A stretch of 64,000 bases of DNA from Mycolicibacterium aurum (GCF_900637195.1 NZ_LR134356.1:4464001-4528000); one strand, 5' to 3'. Positions 9,584 to 19,077 are shown, numbered from the stretch's first letter. The notes: generated from the letters alone by a model not told the origin. Program-made: numbers and translations.

Positions 9584-10327
9584 ATGAGTGCCCGATCACG
9601 AGCCAAGAGTCAGTTGCCCGCAGTGCCCGACGAGGATCCGGGCGTCGCCGCGAAGGCGCTGTCGCAGATCATCGAACGCGGCGCACGAGTGCAGGCGCCC
9701 GCCGTCAAGGCCTATGTGGATCGGCTGCGTGAGCACAACCCCGGTGCCACACCGGCAGAGATCATCGGCAAGCTGGACAAGCAGTACATGGCCGCCGTCA
9801 TGGCCAGCGGTGCGGCCGTCGGGTCCGCCGCGGCCTTCCCCGGGATCGGCACCCTGGTCGCAATGTCCGCCGTCGCCGGCGAGACCGTTGTCTTCCTGGA
9901 GGCCACCGCCCTGTACGTCCTCGCCGTGGCGGAGGTTCACGGCATTCCGGCCGAGCACCGCGAACGGCGTCGCGCCCTGGTACTTTCCGTGCTCGTCGGC
10001 GAGGACAGCAAACGCGCCGTCGCAGATCTCATCGGTCCGGGCCGCACCAGTGGAGCCTGGGTGTCCGACGGTGCGGCCACGCTGCCGCTGCCTGCCCTGT
10101 CGCAACTGAACTCCCGACTGCTGCGCTATTTCGTCAAGCGCTACACGCTCAAACGCGGCGCCCTGGCGTTCGGCAAGATGCTGCCCGTCGGGGTCGGAGC
10201 CGTCGTCGGCGGCGTCGGTAACCGGATGATGGGCAAGAAGATCGTCGCCAACGCGCACCAGGCCTTCGGCACCCCGCCCGCCCGCTGGCCCTCTCCGCTG
10301 CAGCTGTTGCCTTCGCCGCGCTCGTAG
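9584..10327 (+). CDS. Conserved membrane-associated protein, Rv1249c-like
   Basis: This 247-residue protein of unknown function matches the size and gene context of M. tuberculosis Rv1249c, beside kgd. A hydrophobic Ala/Gly-rich stretch near residues 66-115 and another near 195-210 are probable membrane segments. Between them is a conserved basic element, EHRERRRALVLSVLVGED. The C-terminus is Pro/Ser-rich. The ATG follows a strong Shine-Dalgarno (GGAGGTGG at 9570-9577). Confidence 0.8.
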   Translation: MSARSRAKSQLPAVPDEDPGVAAKALSQIIERGARVQAPAVKAYVDRLREHNPGATPAEIIGKLDKQYMAAVMASGAAVGSAAAFPGIGTLVAMSAVAGETVVFLEATALYVLAVAEVHGIPAEHRERRRALVLSVLVGEDSKRAVADLIGPGRTSGAWVSDGAATLPLPALSQLNSRLLRYFVKRYTLKRGALAFGKMLPVGVGAVVGGVGNRMMGKKIVANAHQAFGTPPARWPSPLQLLPSPRS

Positions 10328-10543
10328 CTGTACCGAGCCGGTGCCGCCCGCGCGATTCGGCCGTCGGGGCCCGCGCGGGGTGACCTCAATGACCATAACT
10401 ACGTTGCCTGGTCGGCCCAGCGACGGAAGCGCTAGCCTTTATACGGCGGAAATGCGGGCATACCGCACACCGGGTTGAAAAGGGGAGGCCGGCCCTGCCG
10501 CGGGGTGCTGGCCCGAAGCGAAGAATTGAGGCGAATAGCAGCC

Positions 10544-13500
10544 GTGAGCTCACCTTCACCATTCGGTCAGAACGAGTGGTTGGTCGAAGAGATGTACCGC
10601 AAGTTCCGCGAGGACCCGTCGTCGGTCGACCCGAGTTGGCACGAGTTCCTCGTCGACTACTCCCCGGAACCCACGAACGACGCGCCGTCCGGTGGCGCCA
10701 ACCGCGCGGCCGCGAGCGGCAACGGCAAGCCCGCGAAGACGCCCACCGCTCCCCCCGAACCCGCGCCTGCCCCCAAGCCCGCGAACACCAACGGCGGTTC
10801 CGCCGCTCCGGCCAAGTCCGACAAGCCCAGCGGCACGTCGGCAAAGACCCCCGAGAAGACGCCGGCGAAGTCGCCCGAGAAGGCCCCCGAGAAGGCGTCC
10901 GAGAAGGCCGAAGCGAAGTCGGCTCCGGCGCCCGCGAAGAGCAAGGCCGCGACCCCGGCCGCCGACGGCGACGAGTCTCAGATCCTGCGCGGCGCCGCGG
11001 CAGCCGTCGTGAAGAACATGTCGGCGTCGCTGGACGTGCCGACCGCCACCAGCGTGCGGGCCATCCCTGCCAAGGCGATGATCGACAACCGCATCGTCAT
11101 CAACAATCACCTCAAGCGCACCCGCGGCGGCAAGATCTCGTTCACCCACCTGCTGGGCTACGCGATCGTGCAGGCCGTCAAGAAGTTCCCGAACATGAAC
11201 CGGCACTTCGCCGAGGTCGACGGCAAGCCCAACGCGGTCACACCGGCGCACACCAACCTCGGTCTGGCCATCGACCTGCCCGGCAAGGACGGCAAACGCT
11301 CGCTGGTGGTGGCTGCCATCAAGAACTGCGAGACGATGAGCTTCGGTCAGTTCATCGCGGCCTACGAGGACATCGTGCGACGGGCCCGCGACGGCAAGCT
11401 GACGGGCGAAGACTTTGCGGGCGTGACGATTTCGCTGACCAACCCGGGCACCATCGGGACCGTGCACTCGGTGCCGCGGTTGATGCAGGGCCAGGGCGCG
11501 ATCGTCGGCGCAGGCGCCATGGAGTACCCCGCCGAATTCCAGGGCGCCAGCGAGGAGCGCATCTCCGAGCTCGGCGTCGGCAAGCTGATCACGCTGACGT
11601 CCACCTACGACCACCGCATCATCCAGGGAGCGGAGTCGGGCGACTTCCTGCGCACGATCCACACGCTGCTTCTCGACGACGAGTTCTACGACGAGATCTT
11701 CCGCGAACTCGGGATCCCGTACGAGCCGGTGCGCTGGCGCATCGACAACCCGGATTCGATCGAGGACAAGAACGCGCGCGTCATCGAGCTGATCGCGGCC
11801 TACCGCAACCGCGGTCACCTGATGGCCGACATCGACCCGCTGCGGCTGGACAACACCCGCTTCCGCAGCCACCCGGACCTCGACGTCAACACCCATGGGC
11901 TCACGCTGTGGGATCTGGATCGCGAGTTCAAGGTCAACGGGTTCGGCGGCCAGAGCCACAAGAAGCTGCGGGACATCCTGGGGCTGCTGCGCGACGCGTA
12001 CTGCCGGCATGTGGGCGTGGAGTACACCCACATCCTCGAGCCCGAGCAGCAGCAGTGGCTGCAGGAGCGCATCGAGGTCAAGCACGAGAAGCCGACGGTC
12101 GCCGAGCAGAAGTACATTCTGAGCAAGCTCAACGCCGCGGAGGCGTTCGAGACCTTCCTGCAGACGAAATACGTTGGGCAGAAGCGTTTCTCGCTTGAAG
12201 GTGCCGAAACCGTGATCCCGATGATGGATGCCGGCATCGACCAGTGCGCCGAACACGGTCTCGACGAGGTCGTCATCGGCATGCCGCACCGCGGGCGGCT
12301 CAACGTGCTGGCCAACATCGTCGGCAAGCCGTACTCGCAGATCTTCACCGAGTTCGAGGGCAACCTCAACCCGTCGCAGGCGCATGGTTCCGGCGACGTG
12401 AAGTACCACCTGGGCGCCAACGGCACCTACATCCAGATGTTCGGCGACAACGACATCTCCGTGTCCCTGGTCGCCAACCCCAGCCACCTGGAAGCCGTCG
12501 ACCCCGTGCTCGAGGGTCTGGTGCGCGCCAAGCAGGACATCCTCGACAAGGGCAACGGGCCTGATGGCTTCACCGTCGTGCCGATGATGCTGCACGGCGA
12601 CGCCGCCTTCGCCGGCCAGGGTGTGGTCGCCGAGACGCTGAACCTGGCGCTGCTGCGCGGGTACCGCACCGGCGGAACCATCCACATCATCGTCAACAAC
12701 CAGATCGGGTTCACCACCTCGCCGATCGACTCGCGCTCCTCGGAGTACTGCACCGACGTCGCGAAGATGATCGGCGCGCCGATCTTCCACGTCAACGGCG
12801 ACGATCCGGAGGCCGCGGTCTGGGTCGCCAAGCTGGCTGTCGACTTCCGGCAGAAGTTCAAGAAAGACGTCGTCATCGACATGCTGTGCTACCGGCGCCG
12901 CGGTCACAACGAGGGCGACGACCCGTCGATGACCCAGCCCGACATGTACGACGTCATCGACACCAAGCGCGGCGTCCGCAAGACCTACACCGAGTCCCTC
13001 ATCGGCCGCGGCGACATCTCGATGAAGGAAGCCGAGGACGCCCTGCGCGACTACCAGGGACAGCTCGAGCGGGTGTTCAACGAGGTGCGCGAGCTGGAGA
13101 AGCACGCCATCGCCCCCAGCGAGTCGGTGGAAGCCGACCAGATGGTGCCTGCCGGCATGAGTACGGCGGTGGACAAGTCACTGCTGGCCCGCATCGGCGA
13201 TGCACACCTGGCGTTCGACGAGGAGTTCAGCGTCCACCCGCGCGTCAAGCCCGTGCTGGAGAAGCGTCGGGAGATGGCCTACGAGGGCAAGGTCGACTGG
13301 GCGTTCGCCGAGCTGCTGGCCCTCGGCACGTTCCTGGCCGAGGGCAAGACCATCCGGTTCACCGGTCAGGACACCCGCCGCGGCACGTTCACCCAGCGCC
13401 ACGCGGTGATCATCGACCGCAAGACCGGCAAGGAGTTCACCCCGCTGGACCTGCTGACGGTCGACACCGACGGCAACCCGACCGGCGGCAAGTTGATGAT

Positions 13501-14350
13501 CTACGACTCCGCGCTCTCGGAGTTCGCCGCCGTGGGCTTCGAGTACGGCTACTCGGTGGGCAACCCGGATGCGTTGGTGTTGTGGGAAGCGCAGTTCGGT
13601 GACTTCGTCAACGGCGCGCAGTCGATCATCGACGAGTTCATCAGCTCCGGCGAGGCCAAGTGGGGCCAGCTCTCCGACGTGGTGCTGTTGCTGCCGCACG
13701 GCCACGAGGGCCAGGGCCCGGACCACACCTCGGGCCGCATCGAGCGGTTCCTGTTGCTGTGGGCCGAAGGCTCGATGACGATCGCGGTGCCGTCGACGCC
13801 GGCCAACTATTTCCACCTGTTGCGCCGTCATGGCCTCGACGGGATCCACCGCCCGCTGATCGTGTTCACCCCGAAGTCGATGCTGCGCAACAAGGCCGCC
13901 GTCAGCGATATCCGCGATTTCACCGAGCAGAAGTTCCGCTCGGTGCTCGAGGAGCCCACCTACACCGACGGCACCGGCGATCGCAGCAAGGTCGAGCGGG
14001 TGCTGCTCACCAGCGGCAAGATCTACTACGAGCTGGCGGCCCGCAAGAACAAGGACAAGCGCGAAGACGTCGCGATCGTCCGGCTGGAGCAGCTGGCTCC
14101 GCTGCCGAAGCGCCGGCTGGCCGAAACGCTCGACCAGTACCCGAACGCCGACACGTTCTTCTGGGTGCAGGAGGAGCCGGCCAACCAGGGAGCATGGCCG
14201 ACGCTGGGTCTCACGCTGCCCGAGGTGATGCCCGACAAGCTGGTCGGCATCAAACGGATCTCACGCCGGGCGATGTCGGCTCCGTCGTCGGGGTCGTCGA
14301 AGGTGCACGCCGTCGAGCAGCAGGAGATCATCGACCTGGCCTTCGGCTAG
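10544..14350 (+). CDS. kgd: Multifunctional 2-oxoglutarate metabolism enzyme (alpha-ketoglutarate decarboxylase / E1o-E2o)
   Basis: This 1,268-residue thiamine-diphosphate enzyme acts at the 2-oxoglutarate branch of the TCA cycle. It decarboxylates 2-oxoglutarate and, with DlaT and Lpd, gives succinyl-CoA. The N-terminus has the E1o signature FGQNEWLVEEMY at residues 6-17. A Pro/Ala/Lys/Glu linker covers about residues 45-145. The E2-type acyltransferase domain carries the catalytic DHRIIQG near 356, and the rest is the E1 transketolase-like domain (MPHRGRLN near 583, GHNEGDDPSMTQP near 786). I chose the internal GTG at 10544 because mycobacterial Kgd proteins begin with the Ser-Ser-Pro-Ser-Pro-Phe-Gly-Gln sequence found there. 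A longer frame from 10475 adds 23 unrelated residues. GarA is the known regulator of the family. Confidence 0.96.
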   Translation: MSSPSPFGQNEWLVEEMYRKFREDPSSVDPSWHEFLVDYSPEPTNDAPSGGANRAAASGNGKPAKTPTAPPEPAPAPKPANTNGGSAAPAKSDKPSGTSAKTPEKTPAKSPEKAPEKASEKAEAKSAPAPAKSKAATPAADGDESQILRGAAAAVVKNMSASLDVPTATSVRAIPAKAMIDNRIVINNHLKRTRGGKISFTHLLGYAIVQAVKKFPNMNRHFAEVDGKPNAVTPAHTNLGLAIDLPGKDGKRSLVVAAIKNCETMSFGQFIAAYEDIVRRARDGKLTGEDFAGVTISLTNPGTIGTVHSVPRLMQGQGAIVGAGAMEYPAEFQGASEERISELGVGKLITLTSTYDHRIIQGAESGDFLRTIHTLLLDDEFYDEIFRELGIPYEPVRWRIDNPDSIEDKNARVIELIAAYRNRGHLMADIDPLRLDNTRFRSHPDLDVNTHGLTLWDLDREFKVNGFGGQSHKKLRDILGLLRDAYCRHVGVEYTHILEPEQQQWLQERIEVKHEKPTVAEQKYILSKLNAAEAFETFLQTKYVGQKRFSLEGAETVIPMMDAGIDQCAEHGLDEVVIGMPHRGRLNVLANIVGKPYSQIFTEFEGNLNPSQAHGSGDVKYHLGANGTYIQMFGDNDISVSLVANPSHLEAVDPVLEGLVRAKQDILDKGNGPDGFTVVPMMLHGDAAFAGQGVVAETLNLALLRGYRTGGTIHIIVNNQIGFTTSPIDSRSSEYCTDVAKMIGAPIFHVNGDDPEAAVWVAKLAVDFRQKFKKDVVIDMLCYRRRGHNEGDDPSMTQPDMYDVIDTKRGVRKTYTESLIGRGDISMKEAEDALRDYQGQLERVFNEVRELEKHAIAPSESVEADQMVPAGMSTAVDKSLLARIGDAHLAFDEEFSVHPRVKPVLEKRREMAYEGKVDWAFAELLALGTFLAEGKTIRFTGQDTRRGTFTQRHAVIIDRKTGKEFTPLDLLTVDTDGNPTGGKLMIYDSALSEFAAVGFEYGYSVGNPDALVLWEAQFGDFVNGAQSIIDEFISSGEAKWGQLSDVVLLLPHGHEGQGPDHTSGRIERFLLLWAEGSMTIAVPSTPANYFHLLRRHGLDGIHRPLIVFTPKSMLRNKAAVSDIRDFTEQKFRSVLEEPTYTDGTGDRSKVERVLLTSGKIYYELAARKNKDKREDVAIVRLEQLAPLPKRRLAETLDQYPNADTFFWVQEEPANQGAWPTLGLTLPEVMPDKLVGIKRISRRAMSAPSSGSSKVHAVEQQEIIDLAFG

Positions 14351-14391
14351 GTCGTCACTCCGGTTTCACCGCGAGCGTCGGGCGGGACCTG

Positions 14392-14745
14392 TCAGCGGAA
14401 GAACGAGAACGGGACGCCGTCGGTCATCGCGTCGACCGCGCGCGGGCAGAAGATCGAGATAGCCAGACCGGTGAACATCGTGGCGGGCCCGAGCGGGCGG
14501 CCGAGATCGTTGGCGACGTCTCCGGCGACGTTGGCCAGGTTCTGCCCCGGTTCGGACAGCATCGGGCAGACGTCCTGACCGACCCGCATCGCGGTCACGG
14601 GGTCGATGTCGCCGAGGCGGTAGTGCTGCAGCGTCGACAGGAACGCATCGGTCGTGGGGTCAGCCTGGGCGGGTGCCGCGGACAGGGTCGCGGCAACAGC
14701 GGCGGAGGCGACGAGCGTCGCGACGGCGGGGATCGTCAACTTCAT
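14392..14745 (-). CDS. Secreted DUF732-family protein
   Basis: This 117-residue exported protein is of unknown function. It has a Sec signal peptide ending near AAPAQADP (cleavage about residue 26), followed by a DUF732-type helical domain. Two Cys (in VGQDVCPML and SIFCPRA) are in disulfide-compatible positions. The family is common in mycobacterial secretomes. The ATG at 14745 was chosen because it gives a correct signal peptide; the longer frame adds an unlikely Arg-rich leader. It occupies the place of relBE in M. tuberculosis. Confidence 0.8.
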   Translation of the reverse strand: MKLTIPAVATLVASAAVAATLSAAPAQADPTTDAFLSTLQHYRLGDIDPVTAMRVGQDVCPMLSEPGQNLANVAGDVANDLGRPLGPATMFTGLAISIFCPRAVDAMTDGVPFSFFR

Positions 14746-14883
14746 GCCTTCATTGTCGCTCGCCGCAGTCCTGCCATTACTTTCCCGCCGCGTGCACGTC
14801 TGCGACTGCCCTCCACATAGACGGGACCGCGGGTACCGGTAGGCTGACACCACTCAACACGCGTACAACACGAGGGAGTGGGC

Positions 14884-15714
14884 ATGGAGGGCTTCGCCGG
14901 GAAAGTCGCCGTCGTGACCGGCGCCGGGTCGGGCATCGGCCAGGCGCTGGCGATCGAGCTGGGTCGTTCGGGCGCTCACGTGGCGATCAGCGATGTCGAC
15001 ACCGAAGGACTCGCCGTCACCGAAGAGCGACTCAAGGCGATCGGCGCCCAGGTGAAGGCCGACCGGCTCAACGTCACCGAGCGGGAAGCCTTCCTGCTCT
15101 ACGCCGACAACGTCGCCGAACACTTCGGCAAGGTCAACCAGATCTACAACAACGCGGGCATCGCGTTCACCGGTGACGTGGAGATCACCCAGTTCAAGGA
15201 CATCGAGCGGGTGATGGACGTCGACTTCTGGGGAGTTGTCAACGGCACCAAGGCATTTCTGCCGCACCTGATCGCGTCCGGCGACGGGCACGTCGTCAAC
15301 GTCTCCAGCGTGTTCGGCCTGTTCTCGGTGCCCGGACAGGCCGCCTACAACTCCGCGAAGTTCGCGGTGCGCGGGTTCACCGAGGCGCTGCGCCAGGAGA
15401 TGGGGCTGGCCGGCCACCCGGTCAAGGTCAGCTGCGTGCACCCCGGCGGAATCAAGACCGCGATCGCACGCAACGCCGAGGCCGCCGAAGGAATCGACGC
15501 CGAGGAACTCGCGAAGACATTCGACAAGAAGCTCGCCAGCACCACGCCGGAGAAGGCCGCGCAGGTCATCCTCGACGGCGTGCGCAAGAACAAGGCGCGC
15601 ATCCTGATCGGCAACGACGCCAAGATGTTCGAGATCGTCATCCGCGCCCTCGGCGCGAGTTACCAGAGCGTCTTCCCCAAGGCCGTCGCCCGCCTGACGC
15701 CGAAGTCGAAGTAG
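14884..15714 (+). CDS. Short-chain dehydrogenase/reductase (Rv1245c-like)
   Basis: This 276-residue classical SDR has the cofactor motif TGAGSGIG near residue 12, NNAG near 90, the catalytic Ser in VSSVFG near 143 and YNSAK near 156. It is a predicted NAD(P)-dependent oxidoreductase of unknown substrate, probably lipid or steroid related given the family. The ATG at 14884 is preferred over the GTG at 14878. AGGGAG at 14872-14877 is correctly spaced only from the ATG. Confidence 0.9.
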   Translation: MEGFAGKVAVVTGAGSGIGQALAIELGRSGAHVAISDVDTEGLAVTEERLKAIGAQVKADRLNVTEREAFLLYADNVAEHFGKVNQIYNNAGIAFTGDVEITQFKDIERVMDVDFWGVVNGTKAFLPHLIASGDGHVVNVSSVFGLFSVPGQAAYNSAKFAVRGFTEALRQEMGLAGHPVKVSCVHPGGIKTAIARNAEAAEGIDAEELAKTFDKKLASTTPEKAAQVILDGVRKNKARILIGNDAKMFEIVIRALGASYQSVFPKAVARLTPKSK

Positions 15715-15749
15715 CGCCGTCGCGGGCGGCGAGCCGCGGTGCACGGTCC

Positions 15750-16595
15750 CTAGTTACCGACCCCGAGGGGATGCTCGTCGAGCCACTGCCCCGCCACCAG
15801 GCCGGGATCGGTACCCTCGGCCACCTTGCGGCGCATATCGGCCAGCGACCCGGTATCCAGCACACCGGCGATCTCGTTGAGCGCGAGCACCTGTGACTCG
15901 GTGAGCTCGTTCCGCCGATACAGCGGCACCAGGTTCTCGGCGCGGATCATCGCCGTCCGGTCCGACAGCACCACCACCGCCGACGGCACATCGGGTGCGG
16001 CGGTCTTGGTCCACCCCGCGTCGATCCGGCCTGCGCGCAGTGCGGCGAACATCGTCTCGGCATCCGGAAACTCGCGCGGCGCCGCGAGTGTGCAGGTGCC
16101 GAGCGACGAGGGGCGGGGCGCAGACGTCACCGCGCCGACCGACACCTCCTCGCAGCGGCGGGCCACGGCGGACACGTCGCCGCCCCACTCGTCTGCCGTC
16201 GCCTCTGTCACCGCGAGCGCGGGTTTGTCCTCTGCCGAGGTCGTGTAGTCGCCCGCGGCGACACCCTCGGGGAGCACCGACAGCAACGTGCGATAGACCT
16301 GCACATCCGAGCGGGCGGCGGAGTCGGGTGCGAACCTCTCCAGCAGCTGCCCGGTCAGCCCCGGCACGACCCTGACGTCCCCGGAATCCAGCTCGTCCAC
16401 CGGATCATCGGTGGCCGCCACATGCGCCTGATTGCCGTAGAACCGCAACGCGGCTGTGTACAGATGCGCGACGAGCAGCGACTCGGGGTCGGCTGCCGCA
16501 CCCACGGCGATCGACGGCGGCGCAGCCTGACCACCGCACCCCGCGGCGACCATGGCCGCGACAATCAGGAGGACGAGGCGGCGCAGGCGGATCAG
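15750..16595 (-). CDS. lpqZ: Lipoprotein LpqZ, OpuAC/glycine-betaine-type solute-binding protein, probable CTG start
   Basis: This is a membrane-anchored periplasmic binding protein of the osmoprotectant ABC-transporter type. It matches Rv1244 in place and orientation, next to the SDR gene. The first ATG (16553) falls inside the signal peptide and leaves only VAAGC before the mature protein. Reading upstream in frame gives IRLRRLVLLIVAAMVAAGC, a full lipoprotein signal peptide with lipobox. No ATG, GTG or TTG occurs in that frame. A CTG at 16593-16595 overlaps the malic enzyme stop codon, as in the usual ATGA coupling, so I place the start there. No permease gene is adjacent. Confidence 0.75.
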   Translation of the reverse strand: MIRLRRLVLLIVAAMVAAGCGGQAAPPSIAVGAAADPESLLVAHLYTAALRFYGNQAHVAATDDPVDELDSGDVRVVPGLTGQLLERFAPDSAARSDVQVYRTLLSVLPEGVAAGDYTTSAEDKPALAVTEATADEWGGDVSAVARRCEEVSVGAVTSAPRPSSLGTCTLAAPREFPDAETMFAALRAGRIDAGWTKTAAPDVPSAVVVLSDRTAMIRAENLVPLYRRNELTESQVLALNEIAGVLDTGSLADMRRKVAEGTDPGLVAGQWLDEHPLGVGN

Positions 16596-17761
16596 TCCTT
16601 GGACGCGGCGGCAACCGCGGCAGCCACGGCGGGGCCCACCCGCGGGTCCAGCGCACTCGGCACGATGTGGTCGACCGCGAGATCGTCACCCACGACCGAG
16701 AAGATCGCTTCGGCGGCAGCCACTTTCATCTTCTCGGTGATGCGACGGGCGCCCGCGTCCAGCGCCCCGCGGAACACCCCGGGGAACGCGAGCACGTTGT
16801 TGATCTGGTTCGGGAAATCGCTGCGCCCGGTCGCCACCACGGCTGCGTACTTGCGCGCCACGTCGGGGTGGATCTCGGGGTCAGGGTTCGACATCGCCAT
16901 CACGATGCCGCCCGGTGCCATGGTCGCGATCAGCTCCTCGGGCACCAGCCCCGCGGACACACCCATGAACACGTCGGCACCGGCGAGGGCTTCGGCGATA
17001 CCCCCGCGGAGCGCGCGCGGATTGCTCCGGGTGGCCAGCTCGGCCTTGAACGGGTTCAGGTCCTGGCGGTCCGTGTGGACGATGCCCTTGCTGTCGAGCA
17101 CGGTGATGTCGCTGATGCCCTTGGCCAGCAGGATGTTCGCGCACGCGACCCCGGCAGCGCCTGCGCCGGAGATCACCACCTTCTGCGTGTGCATGTCGCG
17201 GTCGAGCACCTTGGTGGCACCCATCAACGCCGCGAGCACGACGATGGCCGTGCCGTGCTGATCGTCGTGCATCACCGGGCAGTCCAGCGCCTCGATGACG
17301 CGACGCTCGATCTCGAAGCACCGCGGTGCCGAGATGTCCTCGAGGTTGACCGCACCGAACGTCGGACGCAGCCGGACGATCGTCTCGACGATCTCGTCGG
17401 GGTCGTTGGTGTCCAGCACGATCGGGATCGAGTCGAGCCCGCCGAAGGTCTTGAACAGGGCGCTCTTGCCCTCCATCACCGGCAGCGAGGCTGCCGCACC
17501 GATGTCGCCGAGACCGAGCACGGCGCTGCCGTCGCTGATCACCGCGACCAGGCGGTTGGCCCACGTGTATCGCTTGGCCAGCGTGGCGTCGGCCGCGATC
17601 GCCCGGCTGACCTGTGCCACACCGGGGGTGTAGGCGATCGACAGTGCTCGCTGCGTGTCCAGTGGTGATTTCAGTTCCACCGAGAGCTTGCCGCCCTCGT
17701 GGGCTTCGAAGATCTCGTTGTCCTCAATGACAACCTGCGGTGTGCGCACCAATTCAGCCAC
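16592..17761 (-). CDS. NAD-dependent malic enzyme
   Basis: This 389-residue enzyme oxidatively decarboxylates L-malate to pyruvate, probably with NAD. It has the short bacterial malic enzyme layout. The N-terminal domain carries AYTPGVAQVS near residue 43 and DDQHGTA near 160. The NAD domain has SGAGAAGVACAN near 190 and ends with the family's PFP-like element SDFPNQINNVLAFPG. The length is normal. M. tuberculosis has mdh in this neighbourhood. It is the upstream partner of lpqZ and is divergent from corA. Confidence 0.92.
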   Translation of the reverse strand: MAELVRTPQVVIEDNEIFEAHEGGKLSVELKSPLDTQRALSIAYTPGVAQVSRAIAADATLAKRYTWANRLVAVISDGSAVLGLGDIGAAASLPVMEGKSALFKTFGGLDSIPIVLDTNDPDEIVETIVRLRPTFGAVNLEDISAPRCFEIERRVIEALDCPVMHDDQHGTAIVVLAALMGATKVLDRDMHTQKVVISGAGAAGVACANILLAKGISDITVLDSKGIVHTDRQDLNPFKAELATRSNPRALRGGIAEALAGADVFMGVSAGLVPEELIATMAPGGIVMAMSNPDPEIHPDVARKYAAVVATGRSDFPNQINNVLAFPGVFRGALDAGARRITEKMKVAAAEAIFSVVGDDLAVDHIVPSALDPRVGPAVAAAVAAASKD

Positions 17762-17839
17762 GGGCTGAGGGTAACCCCTCCCCCGAACTCACAGGAATGG
17801 GTTCGGTGTTCGTGAGGAGAGCGCCCACGGTCGTGCGCG

Positions 17840-17845
17840 TACGAT
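17840..17845 (+). promoter_or_regulatory. Candidate -10 element for corA
   Basis: TACGAT lies 69 bases before the corA ATG. A short hairpin (TGCCC-GCA-GGGCA, 17855-17867) falls in the predicted leader, which ends in the strong Shine-Dalgarno GGGAGGTGG at 17902-17910. No convincing -35 is seen. Confidence 0.35.
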
Positions 17846-17913
17846 TTTGCCGGGTGCCCGCAGGGCAGGGTCGACGCACACGACGCACACACCGTGTATC
17901 TGGGAGGTGGCAT

Positions 17914-19023
17914 ATGCCGTCATTCCGCGCATTGCCACCGTCGCTGATGCGTCAAGGCGCCCGCGACCGTGTCGACGGCGACCAGAATGCGCGTCGCATC
18001 CACGTCCCGGTCGCACGCGCGATGGTCGATTGCGGCGTCTACTGTGACGGCACCCGGCTGCCGGGGAAGTACACCCATGCCGCGGCGCTGAACAAGGTGC
18101 GCGAGATCGAGGCGGACGGCCGGAACGCCTTCGTCTGGATCGGCCTCCACGAACCCGACGAGCACCAGATGCAGGCCGTCGCCGATGTGTTCTGCCTTCA
18201 CGAGCTCGCCGTCGAAGACGCGGTGCACGCCCACCAGCGGCCCAAGCTCGAGCGTTACGACAAGATGCTGTTCCTCGTCCTCAAGACCGTCACCTACGTC
18301 GAGCACGAATCGATGGCGAATGCCCGCGAGATCGTCGAGACCGGCGAGATCATGATCTTCGTCGGCCCCGACTACGTGGTCACGGTGCGCCACGGAGAGC
18401 ACGGCGGGCTCGCGGGTGTGCGCAAGCATCTCGAAGCCTCCCCCGCCAACCTCAAGCTCGGGCCCTACTCGGTGATGCACGCGATCGCCGACCACGTCGT
18501 GGACACCTATCTCGACGTCACCGACCTCATCGAAACCGACATCGACGCCATGGAGGAGGACATCTTCTCCCCGCTGGCGCAGACGAACATCGAGTGCATC
18601 TACCTGCTCAAGCGCGAAGTCGTCGAACTGCGCCGGGCCATCAGCCCGCTGGCCACCGACCTGCAGCGCATCGGCACCGACCACGACGACCTCATCAACG
18701 TCGAGATCCGCCGATACATGCGCGACGTCCTGGACCACACCATCAAGGCCGCCGATCGGATCGCCAGCTACGACGAGCTGTTGAGCTCGCTGGTACAGGC
18801 CGCGCTCGGCAAGGTCGCCATGCAACAGAACGTCGATATGCGCAAGATCTCGGCGTGGGTGGCGATCGCGGCGGTGCCGACCGCGCTGGCCGGTGTCTAC
18901 GGGATGAACTTCGACAACATGCCGGAGCTGCACTGGACCTGGGGCTACCCGGCGGTGCTGCTGCTGATGGCGACCGTCTGCATCCTTCTGCACCGCACGT
19001 TCCGGCACAACAACTGGCTCTGA
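17914..19023 (+). CDS. corA: CorA-type magnesium/cobalt transporter
   Basis: This 369-residue divalent cation channel has a long cytoplasmic N-terminal domain and two C-terminal helices. The signature YGMNF, followed by the acidic loop DNMPELHW, is near residue 328. It corresponds to Rv1239c. The ATG at 17914 was chosen because GGGAGGTGG lies just upstream; the longer frame from 17740 reads through intergenic DNA. It is transcribed away from the malic enzyme and converges on the SUFU gene. Confidence 0.92.
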   Translation: MPSFRALPPSLMRQGARDRVDGDQNARRIHVPVARAMVDCGVYCDGTRLPGKYTHAAALNKVREIEADGRNAFVWIGLHEPDEHQMQAVADVFCLHELAVEDAVHAHQRPKLERYDKMLFLVLKTVTYVEHESMANAREIVETGEIMIFVGPDYVVTVRHGEHGGLAGVRKHLEASPANLKLGPYSVMHAIADHVVDTYLDVTDLIETDIDAMEEDIFSPLAQTNIECIYLLKREVVELRRAISPLATDLQRIGTDHDDLINVEIRRYMRDVLDHTIKAADRIASYDELLSSLVQAALGKVAMQQNVDMRKISAWVAIAAVPTALAGVYGMNFDNMPELHWTWGYPAVLLLMATVCILLHRTFRHNNWL

Positions 19024-19027
19024 CCGG

Positions 19028-19077
19028 CTCAGGTCGGACCGGCGGCTCGCCGCTCAGGTCGGACTGGCGGCTCGCCG
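19028..19077. repeat. 25-bp tandem duplication, 2 copies
   Basis: CTCAGGTCGGAC at 19028 recurs at 19053 in a 25-base unit with one mismatch. The second copy contains the stop codon and last codons of the SUFU gene; the first fills the gap to corA. Confidence 0.85.

Noticed and set aside
10475..10543. Upstream extension of kgd from 10475
   Set aside because: The added 23 residues do not match Kgd N-termini; the known start sequence begins at the GTG at 10544.
10556..13105. An 849-residue minus-strand frame opposite kgd
   Set aside because: The plus-strand kgd product is unmistakable, and the antisense sequence is low-complexity Leu/Val/Asp/His-rich with no family resemblance.
17851..17913. 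Magnesium riboswitch (M-box) before corA
   Set aside because: The leader is only about 60 bases with one small hairpin, too short for an M-box.
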